64,000 nt of DNA. It comes from Casuarius casuarius. Lineage: Eukaryota > Chordata > Aves > Casuariiformes > Casuariidae. Shown one piece after another: positions 1 through 11,833 of the stretch. Every line of letters begins with the position of its first letter. Position 1 is the stretch's first letter. The stretch lies in assembly GCA_003342895.1 (NCBI GenBank), contig PTFA01000394.1:372001-436000 (forward strand), in the 5' to 3' direction. The notes beneath the pieces are model-generated. The model did no database searches, was not told where the DNA came from, and was given only the letters and a program-made list of their open reading frames with translations. The position numbers and the translations under genes were made by a program.

Positions 1-3000
1 ATCAACTGTGTAACTCTATGTTGCCGTTGATCTTAAAGAAACTCAAAAGATCCTATAATGCAATACAGTTATCAAACTCTGCAGATCATTTCACCAATTC
101 ATTTCATTTCACTGCAGCCATCTCTGATTTGTAACATACCAGCTGTTTAACAGTGTATTTATAAGATAACAAATAACCTCAACATTTCCTAAGAAACAAT
201 CTTTCAGTCTTTCACTAGAAGAAGTTAAGTCAAAAATTTTATCTTTTTTTTTTTTNAACTTTAATTCATGTGATTTACAGTATACCTACAAGAAATGTAG
301 CACAAAATAAAGAGAATCCAGCTGAAGATTTCATGGGCTTAAGATAATTAACCAAACTGAAATTTGTCTGGGACACTAGAATGTATAGCTCAAGTTTCAG
401 TAAATATATAATGGGATCTTCAGTGACTGAAGACAGCAAGGACTTGGAGTTGTCATTTCAAAATGTGTTTCTACTTAACAGTATGCCAGGAAACACATTT
501 CAGTAAGACACAGGACTTTGATTCACATGTGCAAGGGTTCCATCAGGGAAGATATTGCCAGTCCGCACAATCTCCCAACAATCCTGGATTCAATACTCTG
601 TCCTAATACTTTGGTCTTCATGTTGGCAAAGGCTGAGAGCAACCTGCCCAAGTGTGATCCCAACAGGAGTGTATTCGGGACTTTGAGGACTCTGACAATT
701 TATCTTGACACATTAGNGAGTTCTGAGCTTGATAAGGGACACTTCTTACCTAAGAAAAGAAGGAGACACTGGATAAAATATTAAAACTTACTCAAAAGAG
801 CTAGTTCATTTCCTAGTCCTGCCACAAGTTTTCTGCTCAATCTTGGATAAAAAATTGGTTTTCTCTTTGTTCCATTTCTCCATGTATAGAGTAGGAAAAT
901 GATTNCTTTTCCCTGTCCCTCCTCTCTCTTGGACTAGGCCCACATCTTACTCTTGCTTTGTATATGCCTGACCCAAAGAAACAACATTCTTGGTTGATGC
1001 TCTTCAGACACTAATGCTATTGTGGTAATTAGTAAAATCATTTTAGCTTTTTCCAAAAGTGCTGAAAAATCCAGGATTGCCATTACTGCTCAGTGACCTT
1101 ATTTTTTCCCACCACTGTGTCCTTGGTTTTGGAAAGTTCATAAACATCATGCAGAACAGAATAATTCACCTTTCATTTTAATTGCTTATTCTCTCTTTTG
1201 AGAGAGATTCAGTATATATCATGTGTTTTACATTCCTATGATTGGATATTTCAACTTAGCATGATTGCTTTTCTTAGAAACCAANAAACCATAATGCCGG
1301 GCACTCGAATCTTTGTTGTGACACATGGGTTCTGACAGGGCACCCCAGCCAAGTGAATTCGTTCAAGCAAAATGGCATGCATAGAGGAGCATAAAAAGTA
1401 TAATATACGCAGCTGGACAATACTGGAGCCCCAAGTGCTGAGTAGCAGCTGCCATTCTGGTGGGAGTGCTCCTTAAAAGCTGCCAGCTTTTGTGTGATAA
1501 GCCAGAAATGGCTGGCTGTGGGAACATAATAGGCCAGAAAACAGCCAAGTGTTAAGGACGCAATGCCCAGACCACTGCCAGTACCTCAAAGCTCCCATAA
1601 TNCAAGCAGATCTTTTTGGATGGTAGTCCGCTTGATGCCTGTTATCCCATGGGCCCGCCTGACCTCCATTGCTCTGTGGGTGCAGGCAGCTCTAATGGCA
1701 CTGCAGGTGTGAAACACAGAATTTTTTCCACTTGTAACTAATCAGTCAGAATAAAAGAAGGGTTATAAATATTGAAATAGAATCCCAGATCATAGAGTCT
1801 CAGGACAGGTAGATACATGATGGCACACAAATATCTCCATCTTGAAGCACACAGGGACAGTACAGATGACAACACTGCTCTGAATGGGAATTGTTACTGG
1901 CCTTGGCAACAGTCTCCCACTAACATTCCCCCACCCCAAGTCAAGACCGTTCTAAGGAGTACAGTTTAAAATGTAATTGAATCTTTATCTCCTACATATG
2001 AGCACATGGAAAAAAGATGTGCATTTGGTAAGGAGAAGTTGCCTAGCACAGCCAGCATAATGTGGGATAACATTTGAGAATGTGAGCATTTTCATGGAAC
2101 TGCACTTTTTTTTTTTTTATTTACTGTGATGTAACTGTGTTTCAAAGACAAGGTGATATTTTGAAGGATTTTTTTTTCCTTTTCAGCCATGCCTGAAATA
2201 TAGTATCAGTATTTTATCACTTTCAGAGATGAAAATCTTCTCATCCTCATTCTTGAAAAATAGAAAAATTATACCGCTTTAAAGAAGCAATGGTGACATC
2301 AGTATTTTTTACTTTCTAATGATACCAGATTTTCATATGCTCACTGATGCCTCCTATATATAGGAAATATTCAAGCAGTTCAGAAATGAGAATGAGGTGC
2401 TCATTGTTATTAGTAGAAGCCTCAATTTGTAAAAAAGTGTGACAAACTAGTGACAGAGAACCACTGAAAGACATTTAACAGCATTGGTTATGTCTCTGAA
2501 AATCGTTTCAGCTATCATCGTATTTTAGACAGTCACAAGAGTCCAGCTGACTTTGATCTAAGAAGTTGTCATGAAAGAGAGATGAAAGCTTGACAAAATA
2601 CAGAGAAATCAATTTTTGAAACCTATCCAGACTACTTCAGCTTGAATACTTGGGACACACAGCAGAATGATTTATTGGCATAAAAGTACTAGGAAAGATA
2701 AATTATCTTAATCCTTCTAGATATGATTGGATTTTTCTCCTTATTTATTCTGCTGCTGAGTTTGTAAACATGAATATTTTGCTCACTGTACTGTTACTCA
2801 GTTCTTTCCAGTTAACAGATGAAATGGGCTTAGCATCTCCACCTTTGCAATACCACTTTTCCTCATTTACAAACATTGCATTTACAAAATATTTGGTTCA
2901 TTATGATGCTGCAGCCATTCTATTATTCCTCACTTCATGCATTGTTTTCCATTTAAGAAGTTGCCTGGTACCTTCTATATATTTGAGATACAGATTATAA

Positions 3001-3070
3001 GAAAATATTTAAAAGCACTGATGTATCCTTGCCTGAGTTGTGTTTGAATATAGAATGAGATATTTCCAAA
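1..3070. other. Non-coding stretch, no gene seen
   Basis: No frame on either strand shows recognisable protein similarity. The stretch is AT-rich with short T runs (near 242-255 and 2107-2119) and five single ambiguous bases. A short segment near 1770-1800 faintly resembles the terminal repeats of CR1 elements but is too short to call. I see no RNA gene or promoter. Confidence 0.6.
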
Positions 3071-3093
3071 AAAAAAGGGGGGGGGGAGGGAGG
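3071..3093 (+). repeat. A-run followed by G-run
   Basis: A run of A is followed directly by ten consecutive G and then GGG and GG groups. This is low-complexity sequence with possible G-quadruplex potential. No gene is attached to it. Confidence 0.8.
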
Positions 3094-3438
3094 CAATTAG
3101 GTGCTTAATTCCTACCATCTTTCAGAAACAAACATTAGTAAATTTCTACTTGTGCTGTTAAAGCTGCCTCCCGGGGCCGTTTATTTAGATGTATTCAAGT
3201 GCCTAACTTCTGCTGAAAGTCAGTAGACTCTTGCAAAAAAGTCTAGCACTTGTCTGTTTTATGGAAAACACCTTGGAAAATATGGTTCAAAAGGCTAAAA
3301 TCACTTGTAGGACTGACTGTAAGGTATAGACTTCCCGAAATGCATCCCAGCCAGGAGCAAATACAGTCACATCTGTGTGGTGCTGCAGTAAGGTCAGCTG
3401 AGGAGTGGTGAGTTCATCTAGCAGGGAATGGCGTGAAG

Positions 3439-3654
3439 TCACTGGGAATGTTGTTTTACAGCAGCTGAGAGACTATTTTGTTGTCGCATGTTTTCTCTGT
3501 GCTGTTGCTTAATTATTGTGATGTTGTGGTGATGTTGTGTCTCTAAGTCATTTAAATATGTTTGAAAATGTAATCTGAGATCTCCTATCCATTGCTCAAC
3601 TCCTAAGAATTCTCTAGGTTCTTCTATAAAGTTTTCTTTATTCCACAACCTCAA
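3439..3654 (-). other. Unidentified 71-codon open frame
   Basis: The frame reads as a fairly protein-like sequence: two Trp, an acidic and basic first half, and a His/Gln/Asn-rich second half around QHHHN. There is no splice acceptor, promoter or homologous neighbour that I can see. Viral or transposon origin was considered because of the composition, but I recognise no domain. It may be chance. Confidence 0.2.
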
Positions 3655-3660
3655 TTAAAT

Positions 3661-6600
3661 TACTACTAAACAAGTTTACAAAATCTACAGTTGTTTTGAG
3701 AGTATTAGATTTCTCATTCTGCCTCATGCCCCTCAAAGGATGTTTTAAAGATTCTCCTTATGTATAACATTTTGCAGTTTCTTAGGAATGTTGGGTTATA
3801 AAAATTACCTGATTTTAGTTTCTGATAATAGCCTTGCAGGAGCTCAGTCATTGTGATCAATGCTTATACTTCATAAATCTTTTGGGTTTTTTTCCTTTTT
3901 TGAAGAAGATTTTAAAACTTTATTCATTTGCAAAAAAATAGTATTTTAATATTTTTGGTATCTTGCTAGATTGTTTGTAAGGGAATCATATTTATGCTTA
4001 AGGCTACTTAATGTTCAAAAAAGCGTAGTACTATTTGGCAATATGTTATTATTTTTCAATCTTTGCAACTTTTTAATATTCTGCCCTGCTCTTTACTGGA
4101 CACTTTGCACCTTTTAGATGCTTTATTTTATCATTTCTAACAGTTCTTATAATCCTTTCCAGCCACATCAGATTTCATTCTTATCCTTATTTTTACTGAA
4201 ATAAGTGTGAATTTCCCCACTGTTTCTTAAATAATCATCTCTAACATTATGCAGTAAACAGCAGATGGTTCTAACCTATCTCTTTCTATCCATTCTATAT
4301 GCCTTCAAAGTTAGTCTTTTAAAACTTCAGTATTTTTTAGTTCGTAATACCCTCAGGTAGTTTTCAGATCCAATGGCGCCATTATCACAACATACCAGAT
4401 GTTCAGTATTTCTCTCTCAATTATCATACTTAGGGCTTATGTCTTAGAATGAATTCTGGGGTCATCTTTGATCTGGCTCTTTGCTTCCAACATTGTGGGG
4501 ACACAGTGCCACATTACTGCAAGATATAATCATGCAATATTTAGTAGTTGCTCATAGGAACAACATTAGAACGTTTGAGCCCCGAAGAGAAGTCTGTAGC
4601 AGCTGGTTTTCCCACGCGTTCCACAACCCNTAAAGTCCATAGGACTACTGAAGTGCTTAATGCTGTGCATGTCCTTAATAACTCCAAAAGCTAAGACCTT
4701 GACTCTGGATAGAGAAGGTCTTTTACACTTTTCACCTTTGCAAATCAGCCAAACCTAGCAAAAAGATGAACAGTCTCCAATTATCATGTGTATCCTTCGA
4801 AGAGATTTATTTCCTCTTTCAGTTTTTCATTTTTTCAGTTTTCATGGGGCTTTGCGAAAGACAACCCATGCTTTGGATTCCAGGGTCCTCCACAGAAACC
4901 GAAGGTTATCATTTTACAAAATTAGGCCTCAATCCCAGCACAGGACACTTACTGTTCTAAAATCTTGGTTTATGGAATGTATTATAAACCAGATTCATCA
5001 CTTTATTTCTCACTATCATTTCTCACCTTTTGCTTCATTTCACATAGTACTTCACAAGTCAACATTTTCCCCTTCCTTCTTTTTGGAGTTTGGGAAACTA
5101 GGGTAAAGTTAATTAAGAAAATGCTCAGCTACCAGGATCAATTTTATTAAGGTTTATGTAGACAATTTGCAAGTCCTGCTATTGTTATGAATTATTTCTT
5201 CTGCTTTGCCTCTTACTAAAGTATTGTAATTACTTTAGTGTACAAACCAGCTACTATATCAATATACCAGAGTAAAGCTACAGCAGCTATTACAGAATGA
5301 ATAATTTTGGGACTTGGTTTAGTATTACATATTAGCTGGCTGTCATAGGATTCAGTTAGCTGTTAAATCTTTGTTACTGAGACCATAGTCTATTAAATAT
5401 GTTTCTCCCCCTCTAAGAAATGAGTTTGTGTACCAAATAATGTAATTTTTTTTGCCAGCATAAAAGAGCTTCCACAAAATAATAATCATTAATTGAAACT
5501 AAAACTTTACAAATACCTACCGGAGTCTGTCCTTCCAGATTAAAAATAGTCCATTCAAGCACACATTTTCCTGGAAAACTGCTGTTTTCTTCTATCTGTC
5601 TATCTATCTATCNAACTGCTATATATATAACATCTAAAATCTGAGGTAAGACTAGTGCAAAACATCATTTTCTTCTTCTCTCCTTACAAGTCAGTAATAG
5701 GGTTGAAAGTATTTGAAGCACAGAAGGCCTGGAAACTGGCTTGCTTGGTAAAAGTATGCCTGTGAATCAGTCCTTGACATGTCTTTTCCAGACAGTGCAC
5801 TTTAAGTGCTGTTTTCAGCTACTTCCAGAGCAGTAGCCTCCGACATCTTTTACCATAGCATGTGTTCTTCTCCTCCATCTTAATTTGAACAGGATTTCTG
5901 TTTATTCGTGTTACAAAATTACTAATTACCTGCTTCGGGATTTAGAACTACCTTTTGTGACAGTCATGTAGATGACATGCTGGGCCTAATGATTATGATT
6001 TCTTCATTTTTATGTTAGATTTCATTTCTCAGTTTCTGAAATAAACTGACTGTGTAAACTGCCCTGAAGAAGCTCTGGAAAGGTAGTCAAGCTGAGCTGA
6101 ACCTTTCACCCTTCACTCATCACTAATTCACCCTAGGAAGCTGTTAAATACCTGGATGAATTGTGTTATTTACCTGAGTAACTGGAAATGGTAATATTTA
6201 GTTTAGATCTAAATGAACCTGTGCGTTCCTAATTTATAATTAGAAAGCATTCTCTGTTCTTTCAGCCTTCAAAGACATGTCTTTCATTTTGCAGTCTGTC
6301 ATGCTTCTGCATATCATCTTTTTCATTAACAGCTATTCCTTTATTTTTTCATTGCTTTGAATCTACTAGCCTGTTGTTTATCTGTGACAAGCAAACATAA
6401 CTGTTTTGCATACTAATCTTGACAAAATCTGCTAGTACTTCTTTTCACTGATTATTAGACATGCAGGACAATAGCTGTCACCAATTTTTTCTACATTACT
6501 AGATTCAATGCTCCATTTCTTCTGTCAGAAAGTGTCATTTTAGTATTGTTTGCCCTCAATCAGCTGTTCTATGTACTTTTCTCTCTCATCTGAAGAGTCT

Positions 6601-8430
6601 TTATCTCATTCTTATTCTTTTCATTTATTCACCCTCTGTAGCTATCCCTAGGCTTTATTAATCATGTTTTGTTAGTAGGATTTCAAAGATCTCATCTTTG
6701 AGAAAGGAGGAACTTATATCTTTGGTCCCTCATCCATTTTTCCAGTCTATGCAAGTTAAAAATAGACCTTTAAAATTAACTGGAAACATGGCACAAAAAA
6801 ATGGCATTTCCAGAAGAAGCAAAATAACACATTAAAATAAGAGTACAGCTATGAAAAATCCAAGGAAAAGAAGCAGTACGTAAAATGACGTGCCTAGATC
6901 CACAAATAGGCTTGCTATACACCCCCCTAACTTGTTAATTTTCTGTAGCATTTTGATGTCCTACTTATGGGGCGCAGTTACATCTCAGTAGGCCCTGTCG
7001 CATGCTGGCTGCAAAACAAGATCCAAATCTGCATAAGCATAACCTTCACAAGAAAAGTGCATAGGAAATTCTATTCTCCTCTCTTGCTCTGTACAAACTA
7101 CTGGTAATACAGAATTAGGATGATGCTTAGATGGAAAACAACAGATTAAAATACAGAGGAGAGGTGAGCCTAATTAAAGAGCAAGAACTACTCCACCCCA
7201 CTTCTACAAAACCCTGCTTTCATAGGAAAAACAATTCCTTCTATCACTTTACAGTTACACTGAACTGGGGAAATTAATCAGTTCTCCACAGCTGACCTAG
7301 CCCTGCTAGCCTGAAAATCTGCCCAAGAGCAGACAGCTATGGGTATTTCTTCTTATCAGAAGAAGGTGGCCCACTTCCAATCGATACACCCATAGCCTGA
7401 AAGGCAAAAATATAATAGAGGCAGAGGTTCATCTTTGATTATATCACCCTTTAACCTGGTCAAATTAAGCCCATAGAAACCTCACGCTTTATCCCGAGTG
7501 GAGGGAAAACTTCACCTCTAAATCCCATTTTTCACTCTTCACAAGCCACTCAAGTTCAGAGACTTAGGAGGACTTAACACACTGTCCAGGAGACACTCAG
7601 TTTGAATCCTCTCAAAAGCAAAACAAAACAAACTCAGGACATGGTCCCTCCCTTCTTCTCTTTTTCACTTTAATTTTCAGTTCCTTTCCATTTTTCCTGA
7701 CCCAGGCTGAGCAGTCTAATTCTTTTTTACATCTGACACTGGCACCTCCTGAGATTCAAGTAGGTAACTGAGGTGATATTTCTAACATAGTGGATATCTC
7801 CTCTTTCTTCCCCTTGTCATTAATTTCATGTTGGACATGGTCTTCTAGCTCCTCTCCCAGGGAAAGGTTGTGGTGAAGCTGTAGAGGGAACCCAGCAGAG
7901 AATTCCAGGAGGTAACCTAGCAGTGATCCAATACACCACTGACGAGCAGGCCCTCTCCAGGCTTGCTGGACCACTTTCTGTGGACTTCCTAGCCTGGTCC
8001 TTTGCAAGATGCAAGTCACTTCTGACTTGCATTTCTAAGCAAGTCTGTTGCTTAGGTTAAAAATATTGCCTTCTTTTCCCTTGCAAGGTCGCAGTTTTTT
8101 GAATAGCTGTGATTCTAGCAAAGCTAGAATCTAGGTCTAAGCAGTTGGAGTAATTTCTTTTTGTCAAGAGTCCAGAGATGCACAGCAAGGCAGTTAAATT
8201 GGGTGACTAACTCAACCTATTTTTGTCCCCAGGTAGTGCAGCTTTCAGATTCTATACACCTTGTTTGCAGTCTTTCTTGTGGTTCAACAATAGTTTGTAT
8301 GTGATTTGGAGTTTCTTGTAATTTGTGTTTCACTGCATTTCTCCTATGGACTCTGCAGTCTTTGCTAACCCCAAGACCTTCTGTTCATGAGCAGACAATT
8401 CATTTGCAATCCCATCCTCCTCAGTTCTCA
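3661..8430. other. Non-coding stretch, no gene seen
   Basis: This is AT-rich unique-looking DNA. A slightly GC-richer patch at about 7756-8032 is open in two minus-strand frames (87 and 68 codons), but neither product is recognisable. A run of overlapping short frames at 4766-5150 is also unremarkable. No RNA gene or confident transposon was seen. Confidence 0.55.
5592..5612 (+). repeat. (TATC)n microsatellite
   Basis: About five TATC units with one TGTC interruption, ending at a single ambiguous base. It is a short tetranucleotide repeat typical of vertebrate non-coding DNA. Confidence 0.85.
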
Positions 8431-8433
8431 TCT

Positions 8434-8469
8434 GAAAAAAAAAAGAAAAAAGAAAAAAGAAAAAAGAAG
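8434..8469 (+). repeat. A-rich (GAAAAAA)n repeat
   Basis: A run of ten A is followed by tandem units of one G and six A. A lysine-rich open frame passes through it, but that is only the repeat being translated. Confidence 0.85.
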
Positions 8470-8984
8470 ATGATTCCTAGCCATTCTTCTCAACAGCCAG
8501 CAGGCTTTTGAGAGAGAAATGAGAACTAATGTATGGAGGTTTTTTTAGGAAGCCATAAACATTTCCATCTAACAATATGCTGGGTTTTTCCTCCTTCTTT
8601 TTTCCCCCGCAAAAGGACAGGATTTCTGAAGAGCCTGATAAGCAGTAATTAAATTCTGCTGAATCCTTATGTCCTCAGGGAAAGACCAGTCATCAGAGAC
8701 AGTTTTCATTGCTACCCTTCTTCACATCTTATGTTATACAGAAGAAACCAAGGACTTTGTTTTCATCCACTTGAGAGAAACCACAAAATTTCCATTTATC
8801 TCAGTGGTAGAGGATCAAGATTTGAGGCCTTGGACTCAAGTTCAGCTGCCTACTGGAATCCACATCTAACACACGTTTAGCTAGGTGCTAAACTTTCATG
8901 TTCTTTCACTCAAGAAAGGAACAGCATTCCTAAACTAGAGCCACACCTTATCTTGTGGCTACATGTTAAATATAGGGGAAGGGA

Positions 8985-9475
8985 CAGGGAGCTCCTGTAG
9001 CTTGGAGCTAGGTGCCTATATCTAGATGTCTGCTGTAAAAAACTGAGAAAAAATGCCACCTAAGTGTGATCAATAGATTAACAGTTTGACCATCAGGTGG
9101 ACTCTCTTGTTCAATCCTGAGAATGCTTAATTCAAAACAAGGATTTGAGCCACATTCCAGGAAGTCCCAGTAGGAACTTAATTTACTGGAGAGGAAATGT
9201 AGACATCCCTGGGTTTAGGAACAGGTAAGTGGTGGTTCTGCACCCGCTTGCATCCGAATACCAGTTTTACATGCTTGGAGAGGCATATAGGGGCACCTCA
9301 GTAACTGTAAGATTTGGACCTTGATGTTTCTGGGGCTAAAACNGTTTTGATGCACCGAATCAGTTGCCTGTTGCCCACTTTGGCTTATAACCTGCCAAAA
9401 CTTCCTTTTATGGGCTGCGTGTGCCAGCTCAAGAGAGATTGAGCCATTTCTTTCCAATTCAGTCTCCCTACCCAG
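8985..9475. repeat. Probable old interspersed repeat, family unassigned
   Basis: The block carries motifs such as AGGTGCCTA near 9010 and a GC-richer body at 9215-9457, contrasting with the AT-rich flanks. The texture matches old interspersed repeats common in reptile and bird genomes, but I cannot name the family or set exact ends. An 80-codon minus-strand frame inside has no recognisable product. A repeat-library search would settle the identity. Confidence 0.3.
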
Positions 9476-10624
9476 AGGCAGCTTTTTCAGTAGTAAAGTG
9501 AATCTCTCTCATAAAAAACTTAAAGATTTACGTGAATATTTACTCACTTTGACATAACTTTAATTACTGGATATTCATTCTTTCATTAACTAGTATTGCT
9601 AAAAAATTATGTAATGAATGCACGCACCATTAACAAGACAGAAAACCTCCCCTTCATGTCTGCTTGGAAGCACATCAGCTGGTTACAAAACATTGTCTTT
9701 TCCCACTCAACCTTGACCGAAGATAGAACTTGTTAGTTGTCATGGCGATAAGAGCATTCAAGTGGTAGGAAAGAGAAATTAGCCAGGTTCCTTTTGAAAT
9801 TGCTCTGATAGGGTGCCTTCCTAGGAAGATTTATATACCAGGCAAAGATTGATAGTACTTAGTTTTGTTGTAGTTGAATGTTTTGAAAAATCCGTCAATA
9901 TAATAAATCAGTATCAGATATGGTTTTATCAGATAGAGTTTATCAGTATCAGTATAGTTTATAGGTATATTATGGTTTTATAGTGTTCTGTTTGCCAGAA
10001 CACACCAGTGATTGATTGACTAAACAGATTAGTAAAACAAATATCAAGGAAACTAAATACGATTGTTTTTTCCCTTTGAGGGCATAGTAGAAATTAGACA
10101 CCAAAATGAAAGTAGTACTCTGTGGCCAGTTTTGTAGGAGGTGTTTCGCATTGCTCTGTATATAACTGAGAGGGTAAACTTGCCTTTAAAAGCAAAACAG
10201 AATAATATTGTTACCTCAGAAAGTTCTAGAGGCATTTAATAAAGCCAGTTTTGCACGTTGAAAGTGTGAATAGTTTGTGTCACCAGTATGTAACCATCTT
10301 CCCATTATTGTCAGTGTATTTGATTTAAAAGATTAATTTAATTAATTTAATTACCTGTGATCAGACTGCAGTAGCCATTTTGTGGCTTAGAAGCTATATA
10401 CTAAGGTCTATATTTGAAATTTTACTCTTGTTTCAGTTTTCATTTTCACTAACCTAGAACAATTGAAGTGGATGTTTTGTGTGAGAACATGCAGACAAGA
10501 AATGTAGTTACCCTCAGTGAAGACGTCCTCTCGCAGATCTGATTCCACAGTTCCCTGTAAATAAAACCATGGTAATACAGACATTCCAGAAGACAACCCC
10601 CCTGGCAAGATCAACTACACCTAA

Positions 10625-11645
10625 ACAATTCCTGACTGATACTTCCCGTGTGTATGCTTAATTGTCCCTATTGATGCAGATTATACAGCCTTGCTAGGAA
10701 AGCCATTCCAGTGCTTAACAGTCCTTATAGTTGAGAAAGGGATTCTTTTCCTAATGTCAGACCTAAATCTCTCTTGCTGTAGTTGAAGTCCTTTACTTAT
10801 TCCCTTATACACATTGGATATGAAGATTAATTAATAAATTCTCTTTGTCTTTGCAGCAACCTTTTACATGTGAAAACTGTTACTCTGTCTCTTCTCAAGG
10901 TGCATCCACTGAACCAAAAACAGCCAGTTTACCCCAGGTAATTGGTTTATCCTCCCCATCAGCTCACCCTGATAAATCCCATGTTCTTTGCCTGCCCCAG
11001 CTGTGAAAGAAAGTACATGAAGTCAGTTTAGGCCAAAAGGAGAGGGCCACCCCAAATGTGATTTTCAGACAGTGTTTCATATTGCAAGTGGCTAAGAGAA
11101 ATCTTTCATGACTCAGTGTACAGGGAGTAATTCTGTTGGCTTCAGTAGGACAACCATAAATTAACTTTTCTAAACAAAATANCCTAAGGCTGTTTTAATC
11201 TTTCCTCAAAGATCTTGTTTTCTAATCTTCCACTCATTCCTGCTTCCCTTCTCCAAACTCTGAAAGGTTCCTATTTATCTTGCAGTCTGGTACCCATACC
11301 TAAATGTAATACTGAAACCTGAGTTTATACTCAGCNAAGTGTAAGCTGTACTATATGATACCCAGTATAGCTGACTTCTTTTCTTCTTCCTTTTTACAAC
11401 AGAATGACACATTCTACAAAACTACTTCCAAATCAGGCATACCCTACCTTCTACTTAAAAAGCATGATACTTTGTACTTGTCTTCACTGAATTGCCTTCA
11501 ATTTTTTTTTGAATTTTTTTCCTGTTTGTCAAGATCATTTTGAATTCTAATCTTTTCTTCCAATGTCCTCGCAGCCCCTCCCAGCTTGGGGTCAAGCAGT
11601 GAGTGCTGTGTAGAGTGCTCAGCAATTATACAACCCACACAGTGC
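10625..11645 (-). mobile_element. CR1-type LINE, 5'-truncated, minus strand
   Basis: On the minus strand the segment at about 11,500-11,600 encodes a stretch like the CR1 reverse transcriptase tail, including DPKLGG and IRIQNDLDKQEK. The lower-coordinate part reads like the family's 3' portion, with landmarks CATTCCAGTGCTTAAC (10,708-10,723), TTCCTAATGTCAGACC (10,748-10,763) and TTTAATCTTTCCTC (11,194-11,207) on the plus strand. CR1 elements copy themselves through an RNA intermediate using their own endonuclease and reverse transcriptase. Only the distal part of ORF2 and some 3' sequence remain, which fits the usual 5' truncation. The family FADD-like motif reads LLDP here, frames are broken, and the extreme 3' end is not recognisable. 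The copy is old and inactive. Confidence 0.85.
10950..11165. repeat. Sequence inserted inside the CR1 copy
   Basis: CR1-like sequence stops near 10,945 and resumes near 11,170, and a short stretch around the junction appears on both sides in similar form. The intervening 220 bp or so does not look like CR1. It includes TTGGCTTCAGTAGGAC near 11,136, a motif also seen in other old fragments of this window. It is most simply an old insertion into the CR1, but a very diverged internal segment is possible. Confidence 0.4.
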
Positions 11646-11686
11646 TCAGTTCTGCATATTTGGCACAATAGGGTTTGCACACTTAC

Positions 11687-11789
11687 CTTGCTACTGTTAG
11701 ATGTGGTCCTTCCTAATTGTATAATGGAACAGGTAGAATGAAAAGCCAAAGATTTTAATAATCGTGAAAATAACACTGCCTTCTGATTC
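11687..11789 (-). other. Candidate exon (splice signals only)
   Basis: Reading the minus strand, a pyrimidine-rich tract with the acceptor CTACCTCCTCTAG precedes 103 bp that end in CAAG followed by GTAAGT, a near-consensus donor. One frame is open through the segment but the peptide is not recognised. It starts about 40 bp beyond the recognisable CR1 end. It could be a non-coding RNA exon, a decoy, or part of diverged CR1 sequence. Confidence 0.22.
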
Positions 11790-11833
11790 CTAGAGGAGGT
11801 AGGGTGGGTCACACTTGAAAATAGGCTGCTCAT

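Noticed and set aside
1770..1800. CR1 3' terminal repeat
   Set aside because: Only a few short matches to the terminal motif and no adjoining CR1 body.
7756..8032. Minus-strand coding exon in a GC-richer patch
   Set aside because: Two overlapping frames are open, but neither is recognisable and there is no convincing acceptor and donor pair.
8323..8511. Lysine-rich small protein
   Set aside because: The lysine run is the A-rich (GAAAAAA)n repeat, and the flanks show no similarity.
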